Assembly (NCBI GenBank): GCA_026014735.1 | Contig: JAOZHT010000003.1 | Coordinates: 1 to 64,000, forward strand | Direction: 5' to 3' | Origin: Candidatus Bathyarchaeota archaeon | Lineage (GTDB): Archaea > Thermoproteota > Bathyarchaeia > Bathyarchaeales > Bathycorpusculaceae | DNA: 64,000 bases | Shown: positions 7,491 through 17,113 of the stretch, one piece after another | Numbering within the stretch: the stretch's first letter is position 1 | Layout: every line of letters starts with the position of its first letter | Program-made: the position numbers and the translations under genes | Notes under the pieces: generated by a model | What the model was told of the DNA's origin: nothing | Databases searched by the model: none | The model's input: the letters and a program-made list of their open reading frames with translations, nothing else

Positions 7491-9774
7491 CGCAGACGAT
7501 CTGTACTGTAGGTTCGGCGCAGAAACCATCCTAAAACTCACTGACGGCTTCATGGAGCTAATCGAGGGAGTCATCGCCGACGAGGACATCGAATACGTCC
7601 ATAAAACCCGCGTTGCCTCACGGCGGCTTAGAGCGGCGCTCCCTGTTTTCCAGGATTGCTTTGCCAAGAAACAGTTCAAGGCATGGAAATGCGACGTTAA
7701 GCAGGTTACAAAGTTGCTTTCCAGCGCCCGAGACCTTGATGTGCAAATTGCCTTCCTGGAGCAGTATATAGAAAAGCTGTCTTCGCCGGCGGAGCAAGCC
7801 GCGATGAAGCAGCTGCTTAAAAGCCACAGGAGCCGCCGACGAAGCGTTCAGGGCAACGTGGAAGAGGGCCTAAAGGAGCTTAAAGAGGCGGGGACATTGG
7901 AGGAAATCCGGGGCGTCTGCGGGCAGGCACTGTCAGATCAGCCCAGTCTAAGCTTGGGTTCGGCTTCTGTTGTGGAGAAAGCGCATTGGCACATATCCGT
8001 TAGACTCGACGAATTCCTCTCTATGCAGAAATACGTCCACGTCGAGGGCGCAGATCAGCAGCATCATCAAATGCGGATTAGAGCCAAAAGGCTCCGCTAC
8101 ACCATGGAGTTCTTTGCCTCCCTCTACCCCGATAAGCTAGAAAAAGAAATTGACATGATAAAGAATTTTCAGGATGAACTCGGAGAACTCCACGACAGCA
8201 TCGTTTGGCTCCAATACGTGCAAGCGCTCAAGAAAAACAGCCCTAAATCTGCCAAAGCCCCATTCAAGCTGGCACTTAACAACTTCTCAGACTACCTGCA
8301 AAACAGAAGAAGCGGGTATTACGGCAACTTCGTGAAGCTCTGGAACCAGTGCTGCCGCACGGGCTTCTTTGCTCAGCTTAGAAAAACCGTCAGCCTCATT
8401 GTTTTGTCAGGCGCCGAGGCTATGGCGGGGGAAAAATTGAAGCACCAGAGGGTTAGAATCGCTGTTCTCTCGGATATTCATGCGAATCTGCATGCGCTTG
8501 AATCTGTGCTGGAGGATGCCCACAAGCGGGGCGTAACGGTTTTTGTTAACGTAGGGGACTCCATCGGCTATGGCGCCTGCCCAAATGAGGTGGTGGAGTT
8601 GCTTTGCCGAAAAGGTGTCCTCTCTATTCTGGGCAATTATGACTTGGAGGTGCTGGAGGATAGAAGTGATGCTAAAGGCGAAAAGCGGCTGGCATTCAAA
8701 TATGCCCAAAAGGCTCTCTCCGGGGGCGCCAGAAGCTATCTGGAGATGCTGCCGCATGAGCTGAGGTTGCAGGCGGCGGATAAGAAGCTGCTGGTTACGC
8801 ATGGAAGCCCCCGATCCATCGACGAACACATCTACCCTGACATCCCTGAGGAAGGACTAAAAGAGTTAGCTGACCTCGCCGGCGCAGACGTCGTGTTGGT
8901 TGGACATAGTCACAGGCAGTTTCAGCGGTCCGCTGGCAACGTGGTTTTTCTGAATCCGGGGAGCGTGGGAAGACCCGATGATGGAAACCCACAGGCCGCC
9001 TATGCATTACTGGATTTTAACCCTTTCAAAGCAGAGTTGATTCGGCTCAGTTACCCCGTCAAAGCGGCTGCTATGGCTCTGCGACTGGAAGGGTTGCCGG
9101 AGACCTATGCGCAGATGCTGCTGCGTGGAGTATCTCTTGATGAGGTGATGAAGCGGGACAGGGGCAGAGAGAAAGCCTTTGCTGAAAACTGCAGAGAAAC
9201 GGTGGCTGCCTGCGAGGAGTATTCGAAGATGCGTTGGCCTGATGTGGAGCATTATCTGCAGGTGACTAATCTTGCGTTGGCGCTGTTCGATGGGTTGTCG
9301 ACTCTGCATCGGCTGGGCAGCCGTGAGCGCTGCTGGCTGGAATGCGCCTCAATCCTCCATGACATCGGCTTGTCAGTGGAAGGCGGCAAACATAACAAGA
9401 ATACCGCTGAAATCATCTTAAACGACACCTCGCTGCCTATCACATCTAAGGACAGACGCATAATCGCAGCCTTAGCCAAATACCACCGTGGAGGCTTACC
9501 CAAGCGGGGCCAGTACCTGCTTTGCGGCCAGGGCAGCCGAACCATCCAAAAAATATGTGTTCTTGCAAGTATTTTGCGGGTCGCCGACAGCTTAGATTAC
9601 TCCCATGAATCCGCCGTTAAGCTACTGGGCATCAGGGTTGCTGCGAAAAGGGTGACGGTGGAATGTTTTTCCAAGTCAGAACTGGCCTTGGAGCAGCAGG
9701 CTTTTAATAAGAAGAAAGATTTGTTTGAAAAAGTGTTTAACAGGAAAATGGTGCTGGAATGGAAACAACCGTGA
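7462..9774 (+). CDS. CHAD - metallophosphoesterase - HD three-domain protein
   Basis: A 770-residue cytosolic fusion. Residues about 10-310 are a CHAD domain, known to bind polyphosphate: His47 and a basic helix (HKTRVASRRLR), repeated later as MRIRAKRLRYTMEFF. Residues about 330-560 are a calcineurin-like phosphoesterase: SDIHANLHAL (337-346), VGDS, GNYD, THGSP, VGHSH and NPGSVGRP. Residues about 590-770 are an HD-type helical domain: LHDIG, KYHRGG and RVADSLDYSH, resembling the C-terminal domain of the next gene product. The start overlaps ppk1 by 29 bases and the end overlaps ppx by 16. The substrate is unknown; polyphosphate ends or a nucleotide signal are the natural guesses from context. 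I do not recall this domain order as a described protein. Confidence 0.9.
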   Translation: MNTPNTTPCSADDLYCRFGAETILKLTDGFMELIEGVIADEDIEYVHKTRVASRRLRAALPVFQDCFAKKQFKAWKCDVKQVTKLLSSARDLDVQIAFLEQYIEKLSSPAEQAAMKQLLKSHRSRRRSVQGNVEEGLKELKEAGTLEEIRGVCGQALSDQPSLSLGSASVVEKAHWHISVRLDEFLSMQKYVHVEGADQQHHQMRIRAKRLRYTMEFFASLYPDKLEKEIDMIKNFQDELGELHDSIVWLQYVQALKKNSPKSAKAPFKLALNNFSDYLQNRRSGYYGNFVKLWNQCCRTGFFAQLRKTVSLIVLSGAEAMAGEKLKHQRVRIAVLSDIHANLHALESVLEDAHKRGVTVFVNVGDSIGYGACPNEVVELLCRKGVLSILGNYDLEVLEDRSDAKGEKRLAFKYAQKALSGGARSYLEMLPHELRLQAADKKLLVTHGSPRSIDEHIYPDIPEEGLKELADLAGADVVLVGHSHRQFQRSAGNVVFLNPGSVGRPDDGNPQAAYALLDFNPFKAELIRLSYPVKAAAMALRLEGLPETYAQMLLRGVSLDEVMKRDRGREKAFAENCRETVAACEEYSKMRWPDVEHYLQVTNLALALFDGLSTLHRLGSRERCWLECASILHDIGLSVEGGKHNKNTAEIILNDTSLPITSKDRRIIAALAKYHRGGLPKRGQYLLCGQGSRTIQKICVLASILRVADSLDYSHESAVKLLGIRVAAKRVTVECFSKSELALEQQAFNKKKDLFEKVFNRKMVLEWKQP

Positions 9775-11339
9775 AAGCCGCGGGGTACGTGGTTGGTTTT
9801 GTAGACATTGGCACAAATGCGTTGCGCCTGTTGGTGGTGAGGATTAACCCCAACTTTTCATACACAACCATCAGCCAGGAAAAAGAGGTGGTGCGGCTGG
9901 GCGAGCAGGAATTCAAAGACGGCATCCTAAAACCCGAGGCGATGGAACGCGCCATCTTCGTCTGCGGCAAATTCGCGGACCTCGCCCGAACTTATGGTGC
10001 ATCGGAGATCATCGCTGTGGGGACCTCGGCGATTAGGGAAGCCAAAAACCAAGAGGAATTTCTCCAGAGGCTCTACCGGGAAACCGGAATCAACGTTAAC
10101 GTCATTTCAGGCGAGGATGAAGCTAAGCTTATTTGCCTTGGGGTTTCAAGCGGCATAGACATCGGGGACGAAAAAGCGCTGTTTATCGATTTAGGCGGCG
10201 GCAGCACCGAGATAGCTATCGGCGACCAGTATGAATGCTCCTACGTTCAAAGCCTCCAGCTGGGGGCAATCAGGCTTACCTCGCAGTTCATAGGGGAAGG
10301 CTGGCGTGGACCCATAAAAGAGGAAGTTTACAAGAAAATCAAAGCCTACGCCGCCGATGAAATAAGGGCGGTTAAACCCCGAGTTTTAGAGTACGGCGTA
10401 AGACTGGCATATGGCTCCTCTGGAACCATGATTAACCTGGCGGAAATCTCTAACAAACTGTTCAAGAAAAGCAACAGCAACGGTGAACTGGTGCTGACCA
10501 AGAAAAACCTCAAAAAAGTCGCCACTGCACTCTGCTGGCTGCCGCTGGAGGACAGACGAAGCGTCCCAGCGATTAACCCTGATCGAGCAGACATCATTAT
10601 TGCAGGCGCAGCTGTAATCGAAGCCATCATGGAGGAATTCGGCTTGGAGGAAATCCACATTAGCCACCGTGAACTCCGCGACGGCTTACTGGTAGAGTAC
10701 CTCTCTAACTTCGAGGGCTTCCGCGAACTCCAAAGGACACCGATGCGGGATCGAAGCGTGCTGAGTTTGGGCAGGTCCTGTAATTTTGATGAGAAGCACT
10801 CGGAGACCGTGGCGGCGTTGGCTCTGCAGCTTTTTGATAGTGCAAAACAGATAGGGCTCCATGATCTGGGGCAGCGTGAACGCGAAATGCTGGGTTACGC
10901 TGCAACGTTGCATGACGTGGGGGATTTCCTTTCCTTTAACAATCATCATCAGCATTCGCACTATATCATCAGTAACGCTGGGTTGCCTGGGTTTGATGCC
11001 CATGAAATCCAGATTATCGCAAACATCGCTCGCTTCCACCGCAAGAAGCTGCCCTCAAAGAAGGCGCTTAAAGCCGAGGGACTCGATGAGGCAGGCAGGT
11101 TGGCGGTGGTGGTGGGTTCGACTTTTCTGCGTTTCGCTGAGAAGCTGGATCGCAGCCACTGCAATCTGGTGAAGAAGGCGGAGTTTGCCCGGGAAGGCAA
11201 GGGCTTGGTGCTGCTTCGGTTTTATTCGGATACGGATTGCAGCTTGGAGGAGTGGAGCGTGAATCAGAATCGGCAGGCGTTTTTTGAAGCCTTCGATGCG
11301 GAACTGCAGGCCCAATGCATAGTAACCCCCAACCTGTAG
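9759..11339 (+). CDS. ppx: Ppx/GppA exopolyphosphatase with C-terminal HD domain
   Basis: This enzyme removes terminal phosphates from polyphosphate, or hydrolyses pppGpp in the GppA branch. The ASKHA-fold half (residues 1-310) shows VDIGTNALRLLV (phosphate 1), GTSAIREA, ISGEDEAKL, IDLGGGSTEI (phosphate 2) and YGSSGTMINLAEI. The C-terminal half is an HD-type domain (LHDVGDF, then FHRKKLP and RFAEKLDRSH), as in long bacterial Ppx/GppA proteins. Length 526 fits that long form. The ATG lies inside the 3' end of the CHAD fusion gene, so the two are translationally coupled. No GTP alarmone synthetase is visible in the window, which favours polyphosphate as substrate. Confidence 0.9.
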   Translation: METTVKAAGYVVGFVDIGTNALRLLVVRINPNFSYTTISQEKEVVRLGEQEFKDGILKPEAMERAIFVCGKFADLARTYGASEIIAVGTSAIREAKNQEEFLQRLYRETGINVNVISGEDEAKLICLGVSSGIDIGDEKALFIDLGGGSTEIAIGDQYECSYVQSLQLGAIRLTSQFIGEGWRGPIKEEVYKKIKAYAADEIRAVKPRVLEYGVRLAYGSSGTMINLAEISNKLFKKSNSNGELVLTKKNLKKVATALCWLPLEDRRSVPAINPDRADIIIAGAAVIEAIMEEFGLEEIHISHRELRDGLLVEYLSNFEGFRELQRTPMRDRSVLSLGRSCNFDEKHSETVAALALQLFDSAKQIGLHDLGQREREMLGYAATLHDVGDFLSFNNHHQHSHYIISNAGLPGFDAHEIQIIANIARFHRKKLPSKKALKAEGLDEAGRLAVVVGSTFLRFAEKLDRSHCNLVKKAEFAREGKGLVLLRFYSDTDCSLEEWSVNQNRQAFFEAFDAELQAQCIVTPNL

Positions 11340-11516
11340 CGGCAGGTCAAATCTTCAGGACGGTTTTTGTATAGTTGTTGTTGTGGGAGACCCCTCTTTA
11401 CACAACAACAACCCGCGGATTGTAGAAAACAACGCATATTAGCAACGGGCTTGAGGGCACATTGCAAACAGGTTGTGGAGCAACCCACAAGCAGAACAAG
11501 CACCGTTTGGTTGCCT

Positions 11517-12173
11517 TTAGCCGAGGCTTAGTTTTTCGCCGGAAACGATGTAGATGACGGATTCGCAGATGTAGACGGCGTGGTCGGCGATGCGTTCAAG
11601 GTAACGCGTGACAAGTATGCTGGATATAACGAATTTGCTGTCGGCTTGCTCTTGGCTGGTTAATCGGTTGAGGAATTCAAGGTACATCTTGTCCACTTCG
11701 CGTTCGGGGGGCGTGATGGTTCGGGCGAGGGCGACGTCGTGTTTCCGCAGGGAATCAACGCTTGTCTTCACCATGAAAAGCACTTTATCGCTCATGCTGG
11801 CTAAGTAATCTTTGGTTGCTTCATCGGTGGGTTTTAAGCCGCCAAGCTGATCGTTTAAGCTGGATATGTCCAGGGCGTAGCGGGCGTACCTGGCGAAGTC
11901 GTTGGCTATTTTCATGTAGGATTTTATGGCGCGCAGGTCCGATGCGACGGGTTGGAAACGGGCGATTAACTCGAAGGTTTTGTCTTCTGCTTTACCGGCC
12001 ATGGCAACGAGCATATCCGACATTTCTTTAACTTGGCTATGGACGCTTCTGCCGTCTAAGTAGCCATAGATTGAAAGGGAAAGGGTATCGTAGGTTAACT
12101 CTCCCATGCGGCTAAGCAAAGCTGACTGTTCTTCTAATCCTCGGTCGATTATTCTGCTCATATTCAAGGTCAT
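11517..12173 (-). CDS. phoU: PhoU phosphate-uptake regulator
   Basis: PhoU proteins are cytosolic all-helical dampers of the Pst transporter. The 218-residue product has two PhoU repeats, each with the E/DxxxD-type metal-binding pattern (MADMLVAMAGKAEDKTFEL-like first repeat, then VDSLRKHDVALA). It is the last gene of the pstSCAB-phoU operon, three bases after pstB. A second, DNA-binding PhoU protein is encoded divergently at 16052. The 11340-11516 spacer to ppx is convergent and holds nothing I recognise. Confidence 0.92.
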   Translation of the reverse strand: MTLNMSRIIDRGLEEQSALLSRMGELTYDTLSLSIYGYLDGRSVHSQVKEMSDMLVAMAGKAEDKTFELIARFQPVASDLRAIKSYMKIANDFARYARYALDISSLNDQLGGLKPTDEATKDYLASMSDKVLFMVKTSVDSLRKHDVALARTITPPEREVDKMYLEFLNRLTSQEQADSKFVISSILVTRYLERIADHAVYICESVIYIVSGEKLSLG

Positions 12174-12176
12174 GTT

Positions 12177-12944
12177 TTATCCGAACTCCCCTGTTATATA
12201 CTTCTCTGTAAGCTTGTTTTTAGGTGACTCAAAAATCTCTGCGGTGGGGCCAAACTCGATCAGCGACCCCAGATACATAAACGCCGTGTAATCGGAGACA
12301 CGCGAGGCCTGCTGCATGTTATGGGTAACAATGGCGACGGTGTAGTTCTTTTTAAGCTCAACGACCAGCCGCTCAATCTTAGCCGACGCAATGGGATCCA
12401 AAGCGGAGGTTGGCTCATCCATCAAGATAACCTCAGGCTGCAGGGCAATCGCGCGGGCGATGCAGAGCCGCTGCTGCTGCCCCCCGGAGATGCTGGTTCC
12501 AGGCTTCTTTAAGTCGTCTTTAACTTCTTCCCAGAGTGTAGCCTGCTCTAGGCTCTTCTTGACTACCTCGTCGAGGTTTCTGCCCTTCCGCGAACCAGTT
12601 AATTTGAGGCCGGCTGCGACGTTATCGTAGATTGACATCGTTGGGAAGGGGTTGGGTTTCTGGAAGACCATGCCTACGCGGCGACGAATCATCACGGGGT
12701 CAACGTTTGCGCCGTAGATGTCTTCGCCGTCGAGTGTTATCTGCCCGGTAAGCTTGGCTGTGGGCACTAACTCATGCATTCGGTTGAGGGTGCGGATGAA
12801 AGTGGATTTTCCGCATCCGGATGGCCCAATGATTGCTGTGACAGCGTTTGATTTTATGGGCAGGTTGATGTCTTTAAGTGCCTGTTTTGGACCAAACCAT
12901 GCGTTGAGGTTTATGCTTTGCATTTTTATGTTTTCATTTTCCAT
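12177..12944 (-). CDS. pstB: Phosphate ABC transporter ATP-binding protein PstB
   Basis: The ATPase of the high-affinity phosphate importer. Walker A is GPSGCGKST (residues 40-48), the ABC signature is SGGQQQRL, Walker B is [12 protein letters not shown], and the switch His is in IVTHNMQQA. Length 255 is standard for PstB. It sits between pstA (7 bases upstream) and phoU in a tight operon, and works as a dimer beneath PstA/PstC at the membrane. Confidence 0.97.
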   Translation of the reverse strand: MENENIKMQSINLNAWFGPKQALKDINLPIKSNAVTAIIGPSGCGKSTFIRTLNRMHELVPTAKLTGQITLDGEDIYGANVDPVMIRRRVGMVFQKPNPFPTMSIYDNVAAGLKLTGSRKGRNLDEVVKKSLEQATLWEEVKDDLKKPGTSISGGQQQRLCIARAIALQPEVILMDEPTSALDPIASAKIERLVVELKKNYTVAIVTHNMQQASRVSDYTAFMYLGSLIEFGPTAEIFESPKNKLTEKYITGEFG

Positions 12945-12951
12945 TCATTTT

Positions 12952-13827
12952 TCACCTTGAAGCTCCGCCGCGGTATCTGCCTCTGCTGAGTAGGCGGACG
13001 CCTATGTTGAGCGCTAAAACTATTAAGATCAATATCAAAGATGCACCCCACGCCTGCGCCTGCGACGCCGCCGAGGGCAACCGTGAATCGAGGAAAATTC
13101 TAAGGGGCAGCGCATCCATCGGCGCGCTTAAGCTCTGGAAGTAGAAGCTGCTGCCAAGAATCGTCAGGAGAATCGGGGCGGTTTCGCCGGCTATGCGGGC
13201 GATGGCAAGCAGGGTGCCGGTGATTAAGCCCCCTTTTGCGGAGGGTAAAACCACGCTTAGGATGGTTCGCCACCGATGTATACCCAGCGCCATAGAGGCT
13301 TCGCGTACGCTGTTAGGGACCAATTTGAGGGATTCCTCGGTTGTTCGGGCCACGATGGGGATAAGCATGAAGGATAATGCGACGGCTCCGGCAAGCGGGG
13401 AGAAGCCTGTGTGTATGAGAACGCCGACGACGATTAAGCTGTATGCAGTGATGCCTACGATTATGGAGGGAAACTCTGTTAATATGTCGTTGGCGGACCG
13501 CATCCAAGTGGCGAATTTGTTGTTTCCGTACTCGGCAAGGTACACGCCTGAAAGAACGCCGACGGGGATACCGATGAGGCTGGTTAAGCCGATTAGAATC
13601 AGTGTTCCCTGAATGGCGGGGCCGATGCCGCCCTGCAAGCCGTTTCCAGTTAGGAATTGCCAGTTTATGACGGGGGCGCCGCGCACTATGACTTCAAAGA
13701 GTATGCTGAGCAGGGGCACTATGGCGATTAAGACGCAGATGAGGCAGAGGACGTAGAAGAACTTGTTTTTGAATTTGCGGAGGCGGTAGTTGTTGAAGCT
13801 TAGTTTCTGCAGCAAACCTTCCAGCAT
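12952..13827 (-). CDS. pstA: Phosphate ABC transporter permease PstA
   Basis: A 291-residue membrane subunit with about six helices. The coupling-loop EAA motif is seen as REASMALGIHRWRTILSVVLPSA, contacting PstB. It starts on the last base of the pstC stop region (13827), so the two permease subunits are translationally coupled. Family assignment rests on the EAA loop, the helix pattern and the operon position. Confidence 0.95.
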   Translation of the reverse strand: MLEGLLQKLSFNNYRLRKFKNKFFYVLCLICVLIAIVPLLSILFEVIVRGAPVINWQFLTGNGLQGGIGPAIQGTLILIGLTSLIGIPVGVLSGVYLAEYGNNKFATWMRSANDILTEFPSIIVGITAYSLIVVGVLIHTGFSPLAGAVALSFMLIPIVARTTEESLKLVPNSVREASMALGIHRWRTILSVVLPSAKGGLITGTLLAIARIAGETAPILLTILGSSFYFQSLSAPMDALPLRIFLDSRLPSAASQAQAWGASLILILIVLALNIGVRLLSRGRYRGGASR

Positions 13828-14759
13828 TACTCGATTGCGCCTCCCTTAATTTTCAGCACCCGAGTCACCATAACATGCGCTAAGACGTTGATGACAAGGC
13901 TGATTAGAAGCAAAACCAGCCCCGCGCCGATGTAGGCGGAGCTTTGAAGTGGAGTTTGTGAATCGAAAAAGCCGTTAGCGATCAAAGATGGCAACGTTTG
14001 GCCTGCCTGAAAAAGCGAGGTGGGCATAGCGCTGGGGCCCGTGGCGTTGCCTATAACCATGGTTACCGCCATGGTTTCGCCTACAGCTCGGCCTAAACCC
14101 AAGATTACGGCTCCAAAGATGCCTGAGCGTCCATAGCTGATGACCCAGTGGCGGATAACTTCCCATTTTGTGGCGCCTATACTGTAGGCGGCTTCCCGTA
14201 TCGAGCCGGGGACGGCGCTGATGACTTCTCTGGAGACCGAGGCAACTGTGGGGATAATCATTATGGCAAGGATTAACCCTGCGGTGAAGAAATCCAGTCC
14301 TATGGGGGTTCCGCTGAAGAGCGGTATCCAGCCCAGGTAGGTGTTGAGGGGTATCTCGATGTAGTCTAACACCCAGAAACGTAGAACAAACAGGCCCCAA
14401 AGACCATAGATTACGCTGGGGACAGCGGCCAGCATCTCAACGAGGTATGAGAAGGGAACCCGCACGAATTTTGGAGCCATCTCCACGATGAAGATGGCGA
14501 TGCCTAAGCTAAGCGGCACACCTATCAGCAGTGCCAGACCCGAAGTGATGAGGGTGCCCAGGATATAGGGGAGCACGCCAAAGGAGGATATGCCGGGGTT
14601 CCAGTTTACCCCCGTTAAGAAGCCGAAGCCCTCGCTTTCGAATACCAGCGTGGAGCCCGTGACTAGTACGTAAGCGTTAAGGATTAGGATGATTGCTGCG
14701 GATGCGGCGATGATTGCTGTTACGATTTTGAAAGAATTATCGCCCGTTAGCTTTCTCAT
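13827..14759 (-). CDS. pstC: Phosphate ABC transporter permease PstC
   Basis: A 310-residue permease with about six membrane helices and the PstC-type coupling loop REAAYSIGATKWEVIRHWVI, followed by the characteristic LGLGRAVGETMAVTMVIGN helix. It heterodimerises with PstA. The 71-base gap to pstS contains, on the coding strand, a T8 tract that may partly terminate transcription and keep PstS more abundant than the permease (inference). Confidence 0.95.
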   Translation of the reverse strand: MRKLTGDNSFKIVTAIIAASAAIILILNAYVLVTGSTLVFESEGFGFLTGVNWNPGISSFGVLPYILGTLITSGLALLIGVPLSLGIAIFIVEMAPKFVRVPFSYLVEMLAAVPSVIYGLWGLFVLRFWVLDYIEIPLNTYLGWIPLFSGTPIGLDFFTAGLILAIMIIPTVASVSREVISAVPGSIREAAYSIGATKWEVIRHWVISYGRSGIFGAVILGLGRAVGETMAVTMVIGNATGPSAMPTSLFQAGQTLPSLIANGFFDSQTPLQSSAYIGAGLVLLLISLVINVLAHVMVTRVLKIKGGAIE

Positions 14760-14830
14760 GCTAATCTGCCCGAATTAATATTTTTTAGGAAAAAAAGGTT
14801 TTGGGATGCCATAGCTAGCGCCCTCACTGT

Positions 14831-15931
14831 TTAGTGTGTGGGGATAGCTTGGCCTTTGAAAGTTATAGTGCCTAAGGTAGCTTCGTTGATTTGCACCAGG
14901 TTAGCTGGGAGCGTTGCATATTGCAGTGAAGGAGCAACTTGCTGACCGTCATGCACGACATACCAGATGTACTGGACAATTGCCGTTGCCTTCTCAAGGG
15001 TCATATCGGGGATATCACCGAGGTCTTTGTAGACAAGCATGTAAGTTGGGGTAACGATTGGATAGGCTTGTTCGCCGCTGGTGTTTAGGATGGCTACTTT
15101 TGCCCAGCTGTCACTTCCCGAGGGAAGCGGAGTTGGCAGAGATTGTGCTGCTGCAGTGGTGGATTCAAGCGATGGCAGCACATAGTTGCCTGCTGGGTTT
15201 TTGATTGCTGCAACTGTAACGTTGTTTTCGAGTGCATAGGCTAATTCGATGTATCCGATTGCATAGTTGGTTGAGGTGACTGTTGCTGCGACGGCGGAGT
15301 TGCCGCTTTGGCCGGTTCCGACTGGCCACTGGACGGTTGTGTTTGCTCCGATGTGTGTTGCCCAGGTTTCACTGACTAAAGAGAGGTACTTTGTGAACCA
15401 GTTAGTTGTTCCAGAGCCGTCTGATCGGTGAACGACGACTATGTTTTGGTGAGGTAGGGTTACGCCGGGGTTGATGGCGGCGATTGCGGGGTCATCCCAG
15501 GAGGTTATGGTGCCCATAAAAATGTCAGCGACTATTGGACCCGTGAGTTTGAGGCCAGAGTCTATACCGGGGAGGTTGTAGGCTACGGTGATGGCGCCGA
15601 TTGTTTCGGGGATGTGGACTACGCCGGGTGCTGCGGCTCTCTGTGTGTCGGATAAGGGTGCATCTGAGCAGGCGAAGTCAACGACTTTGTTTGTTAAGTC
15701 GCTGATGCCTTTGCCGCTGCCTCCTCCTTGATAGTTAATTTGCACGTTTGAGTGTATCGATGAGTATTCGGTGATTGTGGAGGTTAGGAAGGGCTGTGGG
15801 AAGGTGGCTCCGGATGCGTTGATTGAGATGGGGGTTGATGCTGGTGAGGAAAGATAGGTGTAGGCGACTACTGCGCCGGCAATTATTGCGATTGCTACTA
15901 TGGCAATTATGATGGTATATTTAGTGTTCAT
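14831..15931 (-). CDS. pstS: Phosphate-binding protein PstS, membrane-anchored
   Basis: The extracytoplasmic phosphate receptor. From the ATG at 15931 it is 366 residues with a short N-terminal anchor helix (YTIIIAIVAIAIIAGAVVAY) and no lipobox Cys, then NASGATFPQPFLT, the phosphate-loop GGGSGKGISDL and HRSDGSGTTNWFTKYL, all diagnostic of PstS. I chose the internal ATG rather than upstream in-frame starts because those would run through the divergent promoter. First gene of pstSCAB-phoU. Confidence 0.95.
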   Translation of the reverse strand: MNTKYTIIIAIVAIAIIAGAVVAYTYLSSPASTPISINASGATFPQPFLTSTITEYSSIHSNVQINYQGGGSGKGISDLTNKVVDFACSDAPLSDTQRAAAPGVVHIPETIGAITVAYNLPGIDSGLKLTGPIVADIFMGTITSWDDPAIAAINPGVTLPHQNIVVVHRSDGSGTTNWFTKYLSLVSETWATHIGANTTVQWPVGTGQSGNSAVAATVTSTNYAIGYIELAYALENNVTVAAIKNPAGNYVLPSLESTTAAAQSLPTPLPSGSDSWAKVAILNTSGEQAYPIVTPTYMLVYKDLGDIPDMTLEKATAIVQYIWYVVHDGQQVAPSLQYATLPANLVQINEATLGTITFKGQAIPTH

Positions 15932-16051
15932 ATTATTCTTCCTTGGTTTTTGTGTAGGTATCCCCAAAAATGTTTTATATAGCAAACCCACGTAAAAGCT
16001 ATAGTATATATAGATACATCTAATATAACAAAAATACATAAAGGTTTAGAC
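15932..16051. promoter_or_regulatory. Divergent pstS / phoU-like promoter with inverted repeat
   Basis: The 120-base gap holds TTTATATAGC (15974-15983) and AGCTATAGTATATATAG (15998-16014-ish), which face each other as an imperfect inverted repeat and together supply TATA boxes for both directions. The neighbouring AbrB-PhoU protein is the obvious candidate to bind here and couple phosphate status to both transcripts (inference). Confidence 0.55.
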
Positions 16052-17113
16052 TTGGAGTCAACGTTGACTAAAGAAACTGAAAAAATAAACGAAGAACAAC
16101 GAAAACTGCAGGTTACAGGCGGCTCAACTTTCATCTTATCCCTCCCCAAAGACTGGGCAACCAAAAACGATCTCAAACGCGGCAGCAGCATGATAGTCCG
16201 CGAAGAAGAAGACGGCTCACTCTCCATCGCGCCATCGAGTTTTCCCAAGAAGGAAAAACAGGATGAAGCACTAATTAGAGCTAACCCCAACGACAACCCC
16301 GACGCCATCATGCGGACCGCCATCTCCGCTTACCTAAACGGCTACAACCTCCTGCGTATTCGGGCACAGGGCCAAAAGGTTCTCTCCTCAAAGCTGCGGA
16401 ATTACCTCAAACACTTCGCCCGCCACTACCTAGTTGGAACCGAAATCGTAATCGACACCTCCACAGAATTAACGTTGCAGGTGCTGCTTAACTATCCTGA
16501 ACTCACCGTGCAAAACGCCCTCAGCCGCATGTCCATCATCGGCTCCTCCATGCAAAAAGAAGCCCTTTTAGCCCTCGGAAAACTCGACTACACCAGCGCC
16601 AAAGCAGTCATAGAAACCGACCGCGAAGTCAACCGCTTCGGCCTCTACATTGTACGGCTCCTCAAACTGGCGGTTTCTAATCAGCGCGTCGTTAAAGAAA
16701 TCGGGTTAGGCTACCAGAAAGAGTGCCTTGGCTACAGGTTGATCGCTAAATCCGTGGAGCGCAGCGCCGACCACGCCACCAAAATCGCTGAGAACACCCT
16801 GCTTCTCAAGGAACCGGTGGAAGCGGAGTTGATGGGGAAGATCAGTGACCTCAGCAACCTGGCTAATTCAATGTTTGAAAACTCTATGGAAGCCCTCTTT
16901 AAGCATGATTTTAACCTCGCCGAATCGGTTATCGAAAAACTCAGCCAAGCCCACAAACTCGAGAAAGAGGCTGTGATGGGGTTACCTAGCGCTTCACATG
17001 AGGAAATCGTGAATCTGCGCTTGATTATCGAGAGTTTGCGTCGCATCGGTGAGTACGCCGCTGATATTTCTGAGGTTGTGCTGAACCTAAACGTTGAGTC
17101 CGTGCTCAGCTAA
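16052..17113 (+). CDS. AbrB-type DNA-binding domain fused to PhoU domain
   Basis: An archaeal phosphate-responsive regulator of 353 residues. Residues 15-60 form a swapped-hairpin SpoVT/AbrB domain (RKLQVTGGSTFILSLPKDWA, then GSSMIVREEEDGSLSI). Residues about 90-340 are helical with a PhoU-like repeat, including ALGKLDYTSAKAVIE and KHDFNLAESVIEK. The start is TTG at 16052, with another TTG four codons later as an alternative. It is transcribed away from pstS from a shared 120-base region, so control of the Pst operon is likely. Direct DNA binding is inferred from the domain, not shown. Confidence 0.9.
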   Translation: MESTLTKETEKINEEQRKLQVTGGSTFILSLPKDWATKNDLKRGSSMIVREEEDGSLSIAPSSFPKKEKQDEALIRANPNDNPDAIMRTAISAYLNGYNLLRIRAQGQKVLSSKLRNYLKHFARHYLVGTEIVIDTSTELTLQVLLNYPELTVQNALSRMSIIGSSMQKEALLALGKLDYTSAKAVIETDREVNRFGLYIVRLLKLAVSNQRVVKEIGLGYQKECLGYRLIAKSVERSADHATKIAENTLLLKEPVEAELMGKISDLSNLANSMFENSMEALFKHDFNLAESVIEKLSQAHKLEKEAVMGLPSASHEEIVNLRLIIESLRRIGEYAADISEVVLNLNVESVLS

